A stretch of 64,000 nt of DNA from Prevotella ihumii (GTDB lineage: Bacteria; Bacteroidota; Bacteroidia; Bacteroidales; Bacteroidaceae): contig NZ_LT706987.1 in assembly GCF_900155655.1 (NCBI RefSeq), positions 1,362,701 to 1,426,700 of the forward strand, in the 5' to 3' direction. A program made the position numbers and the translations under genes. Below are positions 20,516 to 29,397 of the stretch, piece after piece; the stretch's first letter is position 1, and each line of letters begins with the position of its first letter. The notes beneath the pieces are model-generated. The model ran no database searches and was not told the origin of the DNA. It saw nothing but the letters and a program-made list of their open reading frames with translations.

Positions 20516-20553
20516 AATGTGTAGATGGTGTGTGAAATCATTGAAACAACGAC

Positions 20554-21885
20554 TTATTTCTTGTCCTTTATCATTCCTACGGCGAAGGCACCTATTACTA
20601 ACGCCACACCAGCCACAATCATCATATTGCTTTGAATCGAACCCACAGCGTTGAGCAATACACCACCTACGAGGGCTGCAATGATTTGAGGAATACAGAT
20701 AGTGCCGTTGAATAGTCCTAAGTATGCACCCATATGGCCATAACCCTCCAAAGCGTTGGTTACAAAGGTGAAAGGCATAGCAAGGATAGCTGCCCAAGCA
20801 CAACCGATGAGAAGGAAAGGAATGAACATAACATACTGGTCGTGAACGAAAACAGTCATAGCAAAGCCAATACCACCTAATACCAATGAGAGCGCATAAG
20901 CAAACTTGCGATTAGCAATTTGTGGGAGTACCATTGCCCAACCCACAGAACCTATGGCTTGAACGGCAAAGAGAATACCCACCCAGTTGCCTGCTTCCTG
21001 ATAGCCCGCAGTGGCTGTGGCGTCTGCTGCAAGCATATCTACGCCCCAGCAATTGGCAGCTACTGTGCCGTTGGTATAAGTCCACATATACATAAATGCA
21101 AACCAAGAGAAGAATTGTACCAAGCCCACTTTCCAGAAAGTAGAAGGCGCATTCTTTAAGAGTGTTATCCAGTTGGCGTTGCTCTCGTTGTCGGTTTCGC
21201 TAAGATTGTGATATTCTGCATATTCTTTTGGTGGCATTTCCTTTACCTTGAGCGTGGTATAGAGTACGCAAAGAATAAGAAAGGCAGCACCTACATAGAA
21301 CGAGTAGATAACCGAGTCGGGGACAACACCGTTAGGAGCAGAGTTTTTGATACCTATATAAGTAAAGAGGAAGGGGAAAACATAGCCCACCAACGAACCA
21401 GCATTGCAAAGAAAACTCTGAATAGAGTAAGCTAAGCCCTTTTGTTTTTCGTTCACCTCGTCGCCTACAAGCATCTTGAAGGGTTGCATTGCCATATTGA
21501 TACTCGTGTCTAATAGCATTAAGGCAATCAATCCAAATATCATTGTTGTACCAACCGCCATTCCGAACGAACCAGAGTTTGGCAATAAGCACATTACCAA
21601 TACGGCTACGGCTGCACCAACAAAAAGATAAGGAATACGGCGGCCGAAGCGTGTCCACGTTTTGTCGGACATCGTGCCAACAATGGGTTGAACAAGGATA
21701 CCCATCAGTGGAGGGAGAATCCAAAAATAGCTCAAGTTGTGAGGGTCAGCCCCCAATGTTGCGAAAATGCGCGATATGTTTGCACTCTGCAATGCGTAAG
21801 CGATTTGCACACCAAAAAATCCAAAGCTAAGGTTCCAGAGCTGCCCAAAGCTCTTGTCGGGACGAGTTTTTAATTGTTTATCCAT
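20554..21885 (-). CDS. MFS sugar permease, SLC45/maltose-transporter-like
   Basis: This 443-residue inner-membrane protein has about twelve transmembrane segments. The N-terminal region (KSFGQLWNLSFGFFGVQIAY, NISRIFATLGADPHNL, LSYFWILPPLMGILVQPIVG, MSDKTWTRFGRRIPYLF) is typical of the SLC45-like MFS permeases found beside Bacteroidetes starch or maltose genes. The SDKTWTRFGRRIPY segment is the conserved loop between helices 2 and 3. It follows the LacI-type gene on the same strand after 115 bp and is divergent from the second susCD operon. Import of maltose or malto-oligosaccharides across the inner membrane is therefore the best inference. Confidence 0.82.
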   Translation of the reverse strand: MDKQLKTRPDKSFGQLWNLSFGFFGVQIAYALQSANISRIFATLGADPHNLSYFWILPPLMGILVQPIVGTMSDKTWTRFGRRIPYLFVGAAVAVLVMCLLPNSGSFGMAVGTTMIFGLIALMLLDTSINMAMQPFKMLVGDEVNEKQKGLAYSIQSFLCNAGSLVGYVFPFLFTYIGIKNSAPNGVVPDSVIYSFYVGAAFLILCVLYTTLKVKEMPPKEYAEYHNLSETDNESNANWITLLKNAPSTFWKVGLVQFFSWFAFMYMWTYTNGTVAANCWGVDMLAADATATAGYQEAGNWVGILFAVQAIGSVGWAMVLPQIANRKFAYALSLVLGGIGFAMTVFVHDQYVMFIPFLLIGCAWAAILAMPFTFVTNALEGYGHMGAYLGLFNGTICIPQIIAALVGGVLLNAVGSIQSNMMIVAGVALVIGAFAVGMIKDKK

Positions 21886-21941
21886 AATCTTTTATTTTTT
21901 TTGTTTCTTATTTTCTTTTCGTTTTTGTGGGGGGATTGGAC

Positions 21942-21978
21942 GGGGCAGACGAGTCTGACAGGTCGGACAAGTCTGATG
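21942..21978. repeat. Short degenerate 9-bp repeat tract
   Basis: GACGAGTCTGACAGGTCGG followed by ACAAGTCTGAT repeats the GTCYGAC core at 9-bp spacing. It lies between the lacI-type gene and the MFS gene, inside their likely transcript. Confidence 0.5.
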
Positions 21979-22000
21979 AGCGTAAGCAAGAGCGCTTTTC

Positions 22001-23026
22001 TTATCGGGTTGTTCCTCTGAGTATGAGTCTTGTTCTTACAATTCGCTTTTCTACTGACTCCATTGGCAGTGCGCCTTCCACCTTATCTATAAGTATGTTG
22101 GCAGCCTCTTCGCCTACTCGTATGCCGCGTTGCTCTACGGTGGTGAGCATAGGGTCGCAACTTGTTGCACGCTCTCCATTGGTGAAACCACAGATAGAAA
22201 CTTCTTCGGGAATACGTTTGCCCATTCGTTTGCACGAGTAAAGAATACCGATTGCAGTGTCATCGTTTACTGCAAAGAAAGCGTCGGGCGGTTCGGGCAG
22301 GTCGAATAAGTCGGGCGTGATGGCTTCAGCGTCTGTACGATTGTCACACATACGAATAAGTTGTTCGTCGGGCTCGATGCCGTGTTTGCGCAATGCGTCA
22401 AGATAACCATTGTATCTGTTCTTTCCTATTTCGAGATTGAGCGACACCCCATAGAAGGCTATGCGTTTGCACCCACTATTAATAAGGTGGGTAACGGCAG
22501 CCATCGAGCCCATGTAATCGTCTATCACCACACGGCTTGCGTGTACACCAGTGCTAATGCGGTCGTAGAAGACGAGTGGGAGACCCTTGTTGATGAGTTG
22601 TTGGAAGTGGTCGTACTTTATCGTGTCTTTTGCTTGCGATACGATAACACCACATACTTTATTCTCATAAAACGACTTACATATCTGTACTTCCTTTTCG
22701 TAGCGTTCGTCACTTTGAGCTACCATCAGTCGGTAGCCACGTGCCGAAGCCTCTTCCTCTATACCAGCAAGGATAGAAGAGAAGTAGAAGTGAGTGAATT
22801 TTGGTACAATTACACCGATAACTTTGAGCGGTTGCACTTTACTTTTGCGCAACGCTTCTGCAAGAATGTTGGGTGAGTAATTGTGTTCGCGTGCAAAACG
22901 CTTTATTTCTTCACGCTTTTCAGCAGAAATTCTTGGGCTGTCTTTTAGCGCACGTGATACTGTAGCCACCGAAACACCGAGTTCGCGGGCTATATCCTTC
23001 ATTGTGTAATTTCTGCTTGTTTGCAT
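22001..23026 (-). CDS. LacI-family transcriptional regulator
   Basis: The 341-residue protein starts with a LacI-type HTH (MKDIARELGVSVATVSRALK, residues 9-28) and a hinge. A periplasmic-binding-protein-like sensor domain follows (VIGVIVPKFTHFYFSSILAGI, GCKRIAFYGVSLNLEIG, DAFFAVNDDTAIGILYSCK). It lies between the permease gene on the same strand and the divergent susC, so it most likely controls both. An AACAAA-TG-TTTGTT palindrome immediately before its start codon (23027-23040) could be an operator, which is inference only. In Bacteroides the sus locus is controlled by SusR, a different family, so this is a LacI-controlled variant of a Sus-like locus. Confidence 0.9.
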   Translation of the reverse strand: MQTSRNYTMKDIARELGVSVATVSRALKDSPRISAEKREEIKRFAREHNYSPNILAEALRKSKVQPLKVIGVIVPKFTHFYFSSILAGIEEEASARGYRLMVAQSDERYEKEVQICKSFYENKVCGVIVSQAKDTIKYDHFQQLINKGLPLVFYDRISTGVHASRVVIDDYMGSMAAVTHLINSGCKRIAFYGVSLNLEIGKNRYNGYLDALRKHGIEPDEQLIRMCDNRTDAEAITPDLFDLPEPPDAFFAVNDDTAIGILYSCKRMGKRIPEEVSICGFTNGERATSCDPMLTTVEQRGIRVGEEAANILIDKVEGALPMESVEKRIVRTRLILRGTTR

Positions 23027-23197
23027 AACAAATGTTTGTTTTTAGTTATCTTTTCTATTTTATAGGGCAAATATACACAATTTTACAATAACATTGACCT
23101 GTATCAAATAATTAATAATTTTATCACAGTGCAATCGTTTGTCTAAGTTAATAACTGTTTTTAAATAAAAAAAGACTAAACTAAGGGCAAAGTGTCC

Positions 23198-23205
23198 TAT
23201 CTTTG
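23198..23205 (+). promoter_or_regulatory. Probable -7 box of the second susC operon
   Basis: TATCTTTG lies 84 bp before the susC ATG at 23290. I see no good -33 TTTG at the right distance, which would fit a promoter needing an activator. It also overlaps the ORF extension to 23203, supporting the later start. Confidence 0.5.
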
Positions 23206-23289
23206 CCACAAATATGCCTTGATTGGCTATTAACCAATGCGAATTTATGCAGATTATTATCAATTTTAAATAACTATAAATGTAAAAAG

Positions 23290-26200
23290 ATGAAGCAGGT
23301 AAAATGCAAATTCTCTGTCAGGATGACGACACTTATTTTAAGTTTCCTCCTGTCAATCAGTGCCTTTGCACAGTCTACTATTAACGGACACGTTAAAGAC
23401 AACACGGGCGAACCTCTCATTGGTGCTTCCATTCTTATCAATGGAACAACAGATGGAGCTATGACCGACCTTGATGGTAACTTTGTGCTTAACAACGTGA
23501 AACCTGGTGCAACAATCACCGTATCTTACATAGGATACGTGAAACAGCAAGTAACGGCAACTGATGGTATGGTAATCACAATGCTTGAAGATGCTGCACA
23601 GCAGATGAACGAAGTAGTTGTGATTGGTTATGGTGTGGCAAAGAAGAGCGATCTTACTGGCTCGGTGCTTGCAATGAAACCCGATGGTAAAAACAAGGGT
23701 GTGGTTGTAAACGCACAAGACATGATGCAAGGAAAGATGGCTGGTGTGAATGTAACAAGCGATGGCGGTACTCCTGGTGGCGGTGCGAAAATCCGTATTC
23801 GTGGTGGAAGTTCATTGAACGCTTCTAATAACCCACTTATCGTAATCGATGGTGTGGCTATGGACAATACAGGTATTAAGGGTATGTCAAATCCATTGTC
23901 AATGATTAACCCTCAAGATATTGAAAGCTTCAACGTTTTGAAAGATGCTTCTGCAACTGCTATCTATGGTTCGCGTGGTTCTAATGGTGTAATCATTATC
24001 ACAACAAAGAAGGGTCGTGCTAACCAACCTCTTGCAATTTCGTATGCAGGAAGTGTTACTTCAAGTATGAAGAAAAAGAACGTTGATGTAATGGACGGTA
24101 ACGAATATCGTAAGTTTATTACAAATCTCTTTGGTGCAGACAGCAAGCAGGTAGCTGCTTTGGGCAAGGCTAACACCAATTGGCAAGATGAAATCTACCG
24201 CACAGCTTGGTCGCACGACCACAACTTGACACTTACTGGTGCAACAAACATCGGTATTGGTTCGCTTCCATTCCGTATTTCGGCTGGTTATACCAATAAT
24301 CAGGGTATCTTGAAGACCTCTAATTTTGAACGTTACACTGCAGCTGTTAGCTTGACTCCTTCGTTGCTTGAGAACCATTTGAACATTACTTTGAATGCAA
24401 AAGGTATGTATGGTAAGAACCGTTTTGCTGATGGTGCAGCCATTGGCGCAGCTGTTGCATACGACCCAACACAAAGTATTTATGACCACGAGTCGCCAGA
24501 TGCAGCTAACTTTGGCTTCTATCATACTTGGCGTGGTGCAGGTCTTGCACCATCAGAAGACCCAACTTGGCCTTCTACATACAACTCTTTGGCGACAAAG
24601 AACCCACTTGCTATTCTTAATTTGAAGAACGACCACTCTCGCAGCCGTGATGTTATTGCTAATGCAGAGGTAGATTATAAAATCCACGGATTTGAAGATT
24701 TGCGCTTGCACGTTACAGCTGGTGCAGACATTGCACAGGGTCAACAGGATACACATATCGACCCAACTTCTCCTTTGGCTTCATACTACGGTTATGATGG
24801 TTGGAGCAAACAGTTGAAACGTAACCTTACTTTGAGCTCATACGCTCAGTACTATCACGACTTCAACGACGAAGCTAAGAACCACTTCGATATTATGGGT
24901 GGTTACGAATGGCAGCACTTCTGGAGAAAAGAAACAAGTCGTTCATTCAAATATTATCCAAGTACTAACATCGCCAATGCAGGTAAAATCTATAAAGACG
25001 ACGGTAAGGACTATAACAACGACGGAAAATTGGAAGACTATCGCTACCTCACTGAAAACTATCTCGTATCATTCTTTGGTCGTGCAAACTGGAGTTTGAT
25101 GGATCGTTACTACGTTACAGCAACCTTCCGTGCTGATGGTGCATCTCGTTTCAAGGAACACTGGGCATACTTCCCATCATTTGCATTCGCTTGGAAGATG
25201 AAAGATGAGAACAAGTTCCGTGAAATCAATTGGTTGAGCGACTTAAAGCTTCGTCTTGGTTGGGGTATGACTGGTCAGCAAGAAGGCATTGGCGACTACA
25301 ACTACTTTGATATTTATCAAACAGGAAAAGGCACAAATGGTTTCTATCCTACCACAGGTGATGGCGTTATCGTTCGCCCACAAGCTGTAAACAAAGACCT
25401 TACTTGGGAAACAACTACTACATATAACGTAGGTTTGGATTGGGGTATCTGCAATCAACGATTGACAGGTAGCTTGGATTGGTACTATCGTAAGACCACC
25501 GACCTCTTGAATACTGTATATGTACCAGCTGGTTCTAACTTCCGCAACCAAGTATCTTCTAACATTGGTTCATTGACAAATACAGGTATCGAAGCTGCTA
25601 TTAGTTGGAAAGCTATTCAAGCCAACGATTGGTATTGGACAATTGATTACAACTTGACATACAACAAGAATCAAATCACAAGTTTAACAGGCGGTAGTGA
25701 TGCTAATTACTTTATCCCAACAGGAGGTATCTCTTCAGGTACAGGCGGTAATGCTCAGGCACACGCTGTAGGTCATCCTGCATCTTCATTCTACGTATAT
25801 CAGCAGATTTACGACAAAAATGGTAAGGCTATCGAAGGTGCTGTTGTAGACCGCAATGGCGATGGTCAGATTACAGAAGCAGACAAATACTTTTATAAGA
25901 GCCCTATGGCTCCTATCACAATGGGTCTTGCTTCACGTTTAGAATATAAGAATTGGGACTTCGGTTTCTCACTTCGTGCAAGCATAGGCAACTATGTATT
26001 CAATGATAGAATGGCAGGTCAGGCTAACGTATCAGCAGCTGCAATATGGGCTTCTTCTGGTTTCTTGTCAAACCGTCCTATAGCTTCGATTGCTGATAAC
26101 TGGCAGACAGGTCATACCACAGCTATCCTTTCAGACCGTTGGGTACAGAACGCTTCGTTCTTGAAGGTAGACAACGTAACCCTTGGTTATAGCTTTGCAG

Positions 26201-26376
26201 ACCTCTTCAAGGTAGGTAGTTGGCGCGGACTTAGCGGTCGTGTGTACGGAACAGCTTCAAACATTCTTACGCTTACAAAGTATGATGGCATCGACCCAGA
26301 AGTATTTGGCGGTATCGACAACAATCTTTATCCACGCCCAATGTCGTTTATTCTTGGTCTTAACTTGAATTTCTAA
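23290..26376 (+). CDS. susC: SusC-family TonB-dependent receptor (malto-oligosaccharide-like locus)
   Basis: The frame is open from 23203, but the ATG at 23290 starts a proper signal peptide (KFSVRMTTLILSFLLSISAF, cleavage near AQS), giving 1028 residues. A carboxypeptidase-regulatory-like domain follows (INGHVKDNTGEPLIGASILI). Then comes the SusC box NEVVVIGYG and a plug domain (MQGKMAGVNVTSDGG, RIRGGSSLNASNNPLIVIDG, NPQDIESFNVLKDASATAIYG). The barrel ends in ILGLNLNF. It forms the outer-membrane channel with the SusD that follows after 19 bp. The neighbouring SusE/F-like genes, LacI regulator and SLC45-like permease suggest starch or malto-oligosaccharides as substrate; this is inference from context. 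Confidence 0.93.
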   Translation: MKQVKCKFSVRMTTLILSFLLSISAFAQSTINGHVKDNTGEPLIGASILINGTTDGAMTDLDGNFVLNNVKPGATITVSYIGYVKQQVTATDGMVITMLEDAAQQMNEVVVIGYGVAKKSDLTGSVLAMKPDGKNKGVVVNAQDMMQGKMAGVNVTSDGGTPGGGAKIRIRGGSSLNASNNPLIVIDGVAMDNTGIKGMSNPLSMINPQDIESFNVLKDASATAIYGSRGSNGVIIITTKKGRANQPLAISYAGSVTSSMKKKNVDVMDGNEYRKFITNLFGADSKQVAALGKANTNWQDEIYRTAWSHDHNLTLTGATNIGIGSLPFRISAGYTNNQGILKTSNFERYTAAVSLTPSLLENHLNITLNAKGMYGKNRFADGAAIGAAVAYDPTQSIYDHESPDAANFGFYHTWRGAGLAPSEDPTWPSTYNSLATKNPLAILNLKNDHSRSRDVIANAEVDYKIHGFEDLRLHVTAGADIAQGQQDTHIDPTSPLASYYGYDGWSKQLKRNLTLSSYAQYYHDFNDEAKNHFDIMGGYEWQHFWRKETSRSFKYYPSTNIANAGKIYKDDGKDYNNDGKLEDYRYLTENYLVSFFGRANWSLMDRYYVTATFRADGASRFKEHWAYFPSFAFAWKMKDENKFREINWLSDLKLRLGWGMTGQQEGIGDYNYFDIYQTGKGTNGFYPTTGDGVIVRPQAVNKDLTWETTTTYNVGLDWGICNQRLTGSLDWYYRKTTDLLNTVYVPAGSNFRNQVSSNIGSLTNTGIEAAISWKAIQANDWYWTIDYNLTYNKNQITSLTGGSDANYFIPTGGISSGTGGNAQAHAVGHPASSFYVYQQIYDKNGKAIEGAVVDRNGDGQITEADKYFYKSPMAPITMGLASRLEYKNWDFGFSLRASIGNYVFNDRMAGQANVSAAAIWASSGFLSNRPIASIADNWQTGHTTAILSDRWVQNASFLKVDNVTLGYSFADLFKVGSWRGLSGRVYGTASNILTLTKYDGIDPEVFGGIDNNLYPRPMSFILGLNLNF

Positions 26377-26395
26377 TTCTTTAAAGATAATTACA

Positions 26396-28030
26396 ATGAT
26401 ACAATATATTAAGAAAATTGCTCCCGTTGCAGCATTGATGCTCACAATGAGCATTACTTCTTGTGTAGGCGACTTGGATGTTAAACCAATCGATCCTAAC
26501 TTGCAAACGGAAATTACACCTGATAATTTGTTTAACAAGTGTTATGCAAACTTCGGATTGGCTGGTAATGGTGGTCCTGATGGCGACTGCGATATTGATG
26601 GTCTTGATGGAGGTACAACAGGTTTTGTACGCCAGTTGTTCAACTCAAACGACCTCACAACCGATGAAGCTATCTGTAACTGGACAGGTGACGAGGGTAT
26701 TCCTGAGTTCAACTTCAACAACTATGGTGGTTCTCACCCAATGCTCAAGGGCTTCTACTATCGCCTTTATTTCGGTGTAACTGTATGTAATCAGTACATC
26801 AACAACTTTGGTGATGCCGACAAACAAAAGACAGCAGAGGTACGTTTCATTCGTGCTTTGAACTACTATTTCTTGATGGATGCTTTCGGAAACGTACCAT
26901 TTACAGAGAAAGTATCTGCAGAGCCTGCTAAGCAATACACCCGCAAGGAGATGTACGACTATGTAGAAAAAGAACTTTTGGCTATCGAACCAGACTTGAT
27001 GGCTGCACAAGCTAAGACTTCAAGCGACCCTAACTATGGTCGTGTAGACAAGGCTGCTGCTTGGTTGTTGCTCTCTCGTTTGTACTTGAACGCTGAAATC
27101 TATACAGGTACACCACAATGGGAGAAAGCTGCAAAGTATGCTAAGATGGTTATCGACTCTCCATACAAGCTCTATACAGGCGCAACTAAGAATGGTTGGA
27201 CAGCTTACCAACAACTCTTTATGGGTGATAATGGAGAAAATGGCGCATCAGTTGAGGCTGTATTCCCAATCCTTCAAGACGGTAAGACAACCGCATCATA
27301 CGGTACTTCAGTATTCTTGATTAATGCTTGTTATGACGCAGATGCTGTTGTTAATAGCAATGGTGCAAAGGGAGGAAACCTTTACGACAATGCCAACTGG
27401 AGTGGTGTTCGTGCTCGTCCAAACTTGATTGCCAAGTTCTTCCCTAATAACAATGCACCTCAGGTTACAGCAGTAGAGATGCCACGTGAGGCAGGCGACG
27501 ACCGTGCGTTGTTTGATGGTGCTGGTCGCGACCTTAAAGCTGTAAACTCTAAAGACATTGCTGTATTCAAGAAAGGTTATGCTGTATTGAAGTTTAACAA
27601 CTTCTATTCAACAGGTGCAGCAGCTCACGACCTCCGTTTTGCAGATACCGATTTCTTTATGTTCCGTGCAGCTGAAGCATATCTTACTTACGCTGAGGCT
27701 ACCGCTCGCACCAACGGCAACCAGACAACTGCTGAAGGTACAGACCTTATCAACCAACTCCACGCACGTGCCCACGCTCAATTGCGTACTACAGGTGCAT
27801 ACTCGCTCGATGATATTCTTGACGAATGGAGCAAGGAATTCTATTTTGAAGGTCGTCGTCGTGTAGACTTGATTCGTTTCCACAAGTTTGGTGGTAATGT
27901 AAATTACAACTGGGCTTGGAAGGGAGGCGAAGTTAATGGTCGCAATTTCTCTGAAACACGCAACATCTTTGCTATTCCTACCAGCGACCTCACTGTAAAT
28001 CCTAACTTGAAACAGAACGCTGGTTATTAA
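26396..28030 (+). CDS. susD: SusD-family starch/oligosaccharide-binding lipoprotein
   Basis: The 544-residue surface lipoprotein has a signal ending in the lipobox ITSC with Val-Gly-Asp after it. The SusD fold is visible as TPR-like helices (FIRALNYYFLMDAFGNVPFT, AAWLLLSRLYLNAEIYTG, WEKAAKYAKMVIDSPYKLY) and the C-terminal RAAEAYLTYAEATAR with WSKEFYFEGRRRVDLIRFH. Aromatic residues are plentiful, as expected for glucan stacking. It is the second gene of susC-susD-susE-susF. Confidence 0.93.
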   Translation: MIQYIKKIAPVAALMLTMSITSCVGDLDVKPIDPNLQTEITPDNLFNKCYANFGLAGNGGPDGDCDIDGLDGGTTGFVRQLFNSNDLTTDEAICNWTGDEGIPEFNFNNYGGSHPMLKGFYYRLYFGVTVCNQYINNFGDADKQKTAEVRFIRALNYYFLMDAFGNVPFTEKVSAEPAKQYTRKEMYDYVEKELLAIEPDLMAAQAKTSSDPNYGRVDKAAAWLLLSRLYLNAEIYTGTPQWEKAAKYAKMVIDSPYKLYTGATKNGWTAYQQLFMGDNGENGASVEAVFPILQDGKTTASYGTSVFLINACYDADAVVNSNGAKGGNLYDNANWSGVRARPNLIAKFFPNNNAPQVTAVEMPREAGDDRALFDGAGRDLKAVNSKDIAVFKKGYAVLKFNNFYSTGAAAHDLRFADTDFFMFRAAEAYLTYAEATARTNGNQTTAEGTDLINQLHARAHAQLRTTGAYSLDDILDEWSKEFYFEGRRRVDLIRFHKFGGNVNYNWAWKGGEVNGRNFSETRNIFAIPTSDLTVNPNLKQNAGY

Positions 28031-28092
28031 GAATAAACAAGTTGGGGGACTATATTTCTCCAACTTTCACAAACTTTAAAATAATAAGAATT

Positions 28093-29277
28093 ATGACAAA
28101 GATATTAAAGTCTGCATTGCTACTCCTTTGTGCTGTTTGTTGCTTTACAGCGTGTAGCGATGACAACGACAATAATCCAGTGGTAACAAAGCCAACAATG
28201 TTCCACCTTAACACACCTGCACTTGCTGCAAATGGTGTGTACGATTTGGCCAACTCAAAGGTAGTAGAGCTTACTTGCTCACAACCTAACTATGGTTATC
28301 CTGCTGTAACAAAATACACAGTAGAGGTAGCTACCAATGCTGATATGTCAGACGCAAAGGCACTTTCAACTACCTTTACTACTGCTAAGATGAATGTTGA
28401 TGCAGCAGAGTTGGCAAGCACACTTACCAACTTGTACGTAGCAAAGGGCAAGCAAGAGAAAGATTTCCCTATCACTGCTCCTGTTTACATTCGTGTAAAC
28501 GCTGTTCAGACTACTGCTGATGGTAAGGATATTGAAGGCACATCAATCACTTCAAACACAATTACCCTTAGTAATGTTCACTTGCGCTTCTCACTTCCTC
28601 CAGTTAAGACTCCTGAAAAGCTCTACATTGTAGGTAACTTCAACAAGTGGAGTTGGGACAGTGCATTGGAAATGATTCCTGTAAATGGTGCAACAAACAT
28701 CTTCTGGCACCTTGTATATATTGGTGGCGAAGGCGATGGTGCTGGTATCAAGTTCAACCAAACTAAGGCTTGGGACAAGACAGCTGCTGGCTTCAACGAA
28801 ATCAAGATTAACCCTGCAGGCGAGAAAGCAAGCGACATTATCAATGTTAATGGCAATATTGGAACTTCTAAGCCAGGTTGGTACTTGATGATAGTAAACT
28901 GCACTGTGGAAGGCCGCGACATTAAGTATAACGTGAGCTTCAACGAACCTAACGTTTACCTCCAAGGTGCTTGTACAGCTTCAGGCAAGTGGGATCTTCT
29001 CCCTGAAAACCTGTTCACTGTACCTGCTACTGCTGACGGCGAATTTGTCTCTCCTGCTATTGGCAATGCGGTGGCTGGTGGACCTACCAACGACGACCCA
29101 GGTGTACGTATCTGCGTTAAGATACCTGAACAAGATTGGTGGAGATCAGAGTTCATTATCTACAACAACAAGATTGCGTACCGTGGCAATGGCGGTGACC
29201 AAACCCCACGTGTTGCAGGTGCAGTAGGTCAGAAGGTGTACTTGAACTTCACAACCGAAGCAGGTGAAATAAAGTAA
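28093..29277 (+). CDS. susE: SusE/SusF-family outer-membrane lipoprotein
   Basis: The ATG at 28093 gives a lipoprotein signal (MTKILKSALLLLCAVCCFTA, lipobox Cys next); an upstream in-frame start at 28042 would bury it. The N-terminal SusE-type Ig domain covers about residues 30-165 (KVVELTCSQPNYGYPAVTKY, VYIRVNAVQTTADGKDIEGT). Then come two carbohydrate-binding modules of the SusE/F kind, the first opening with KLYIVGNFNKWSWDSALEM and the second with VYLQGACTASGKWDLLPE. At 394 residues it matches SusE. It would hold starch at the cell surface. The third position in the operon agrees with the Bacteroides sus order. Confidence 0.88.
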   Translation: MTKILKSALLLLCAVCCFTACSDDNDNNPVVTKPTMFHLNTPALAANGVYDLANSKVVELTCSQPNYGYPAVTKYTVEVATNADMSDAKALSTTFTTAKMNVDAAELASTLTNLYVAKGKQEKDFPITAPVYIRVNAVQTTADGKDIEGTSITSNTITLSNVHLRFSLPPVKTPEKLYIVGNFNKWSWDSALEMIPVNGATNIFWHLVYIGGEGDGAGIKFNQTKAWDKTAAGFNEIKINPAGEKASDIINVNGNIGTSKPGWYLMIVNCTVEGRDIKYNVSFNEPNVYLQGACTASGKWDLLPENLFTVPATADGEFVSPAIGNAVAGGPTNDDPGVRICVKIPEQDWWRSEFIIYNNKIAYRGNGGDQTPRVAGAVGQKVYLNFTTEAGEIK

Positions 29278-29288
29278 AAGGAAAATGT

Positions 29289-29360
29289 AATTGGAAGCGT
29301 CCTACCTGTCCTACCTGTCCGACCCGTCTGACCCGTCCGACCCGTCCGACACTTCCAATT
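29289..29360. repeat. 9-bp tandem repeat hairpin between the two SusE/F-like genes
   Basis: AATTGGAAG at 29289-29297 and CTTCCAATT at 29352-29360 enclose six or more 9-bp units (CCTACCTGT, CCGACCCGT, CTGACCCGT). It lies within the sus-like operon. The fold could attenuate readthrough into, or protect the mRNA upstream of, the last gene. Confidence 0.75.
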
Positions 29361-29397
29361 AACAACCCCTTAAAAACAATAAAACAAGAAAATAGTT

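Noticed and set aside
20408..20803. ORF with repeating Cys-Arg-Thr residues, and similarly 5031-5234 with Ser-Asp-Gln repeats
   Set aside because: The peptides are translations of the 9-bp tandem repeat, whose unit is a multiple of three; they are not genes.
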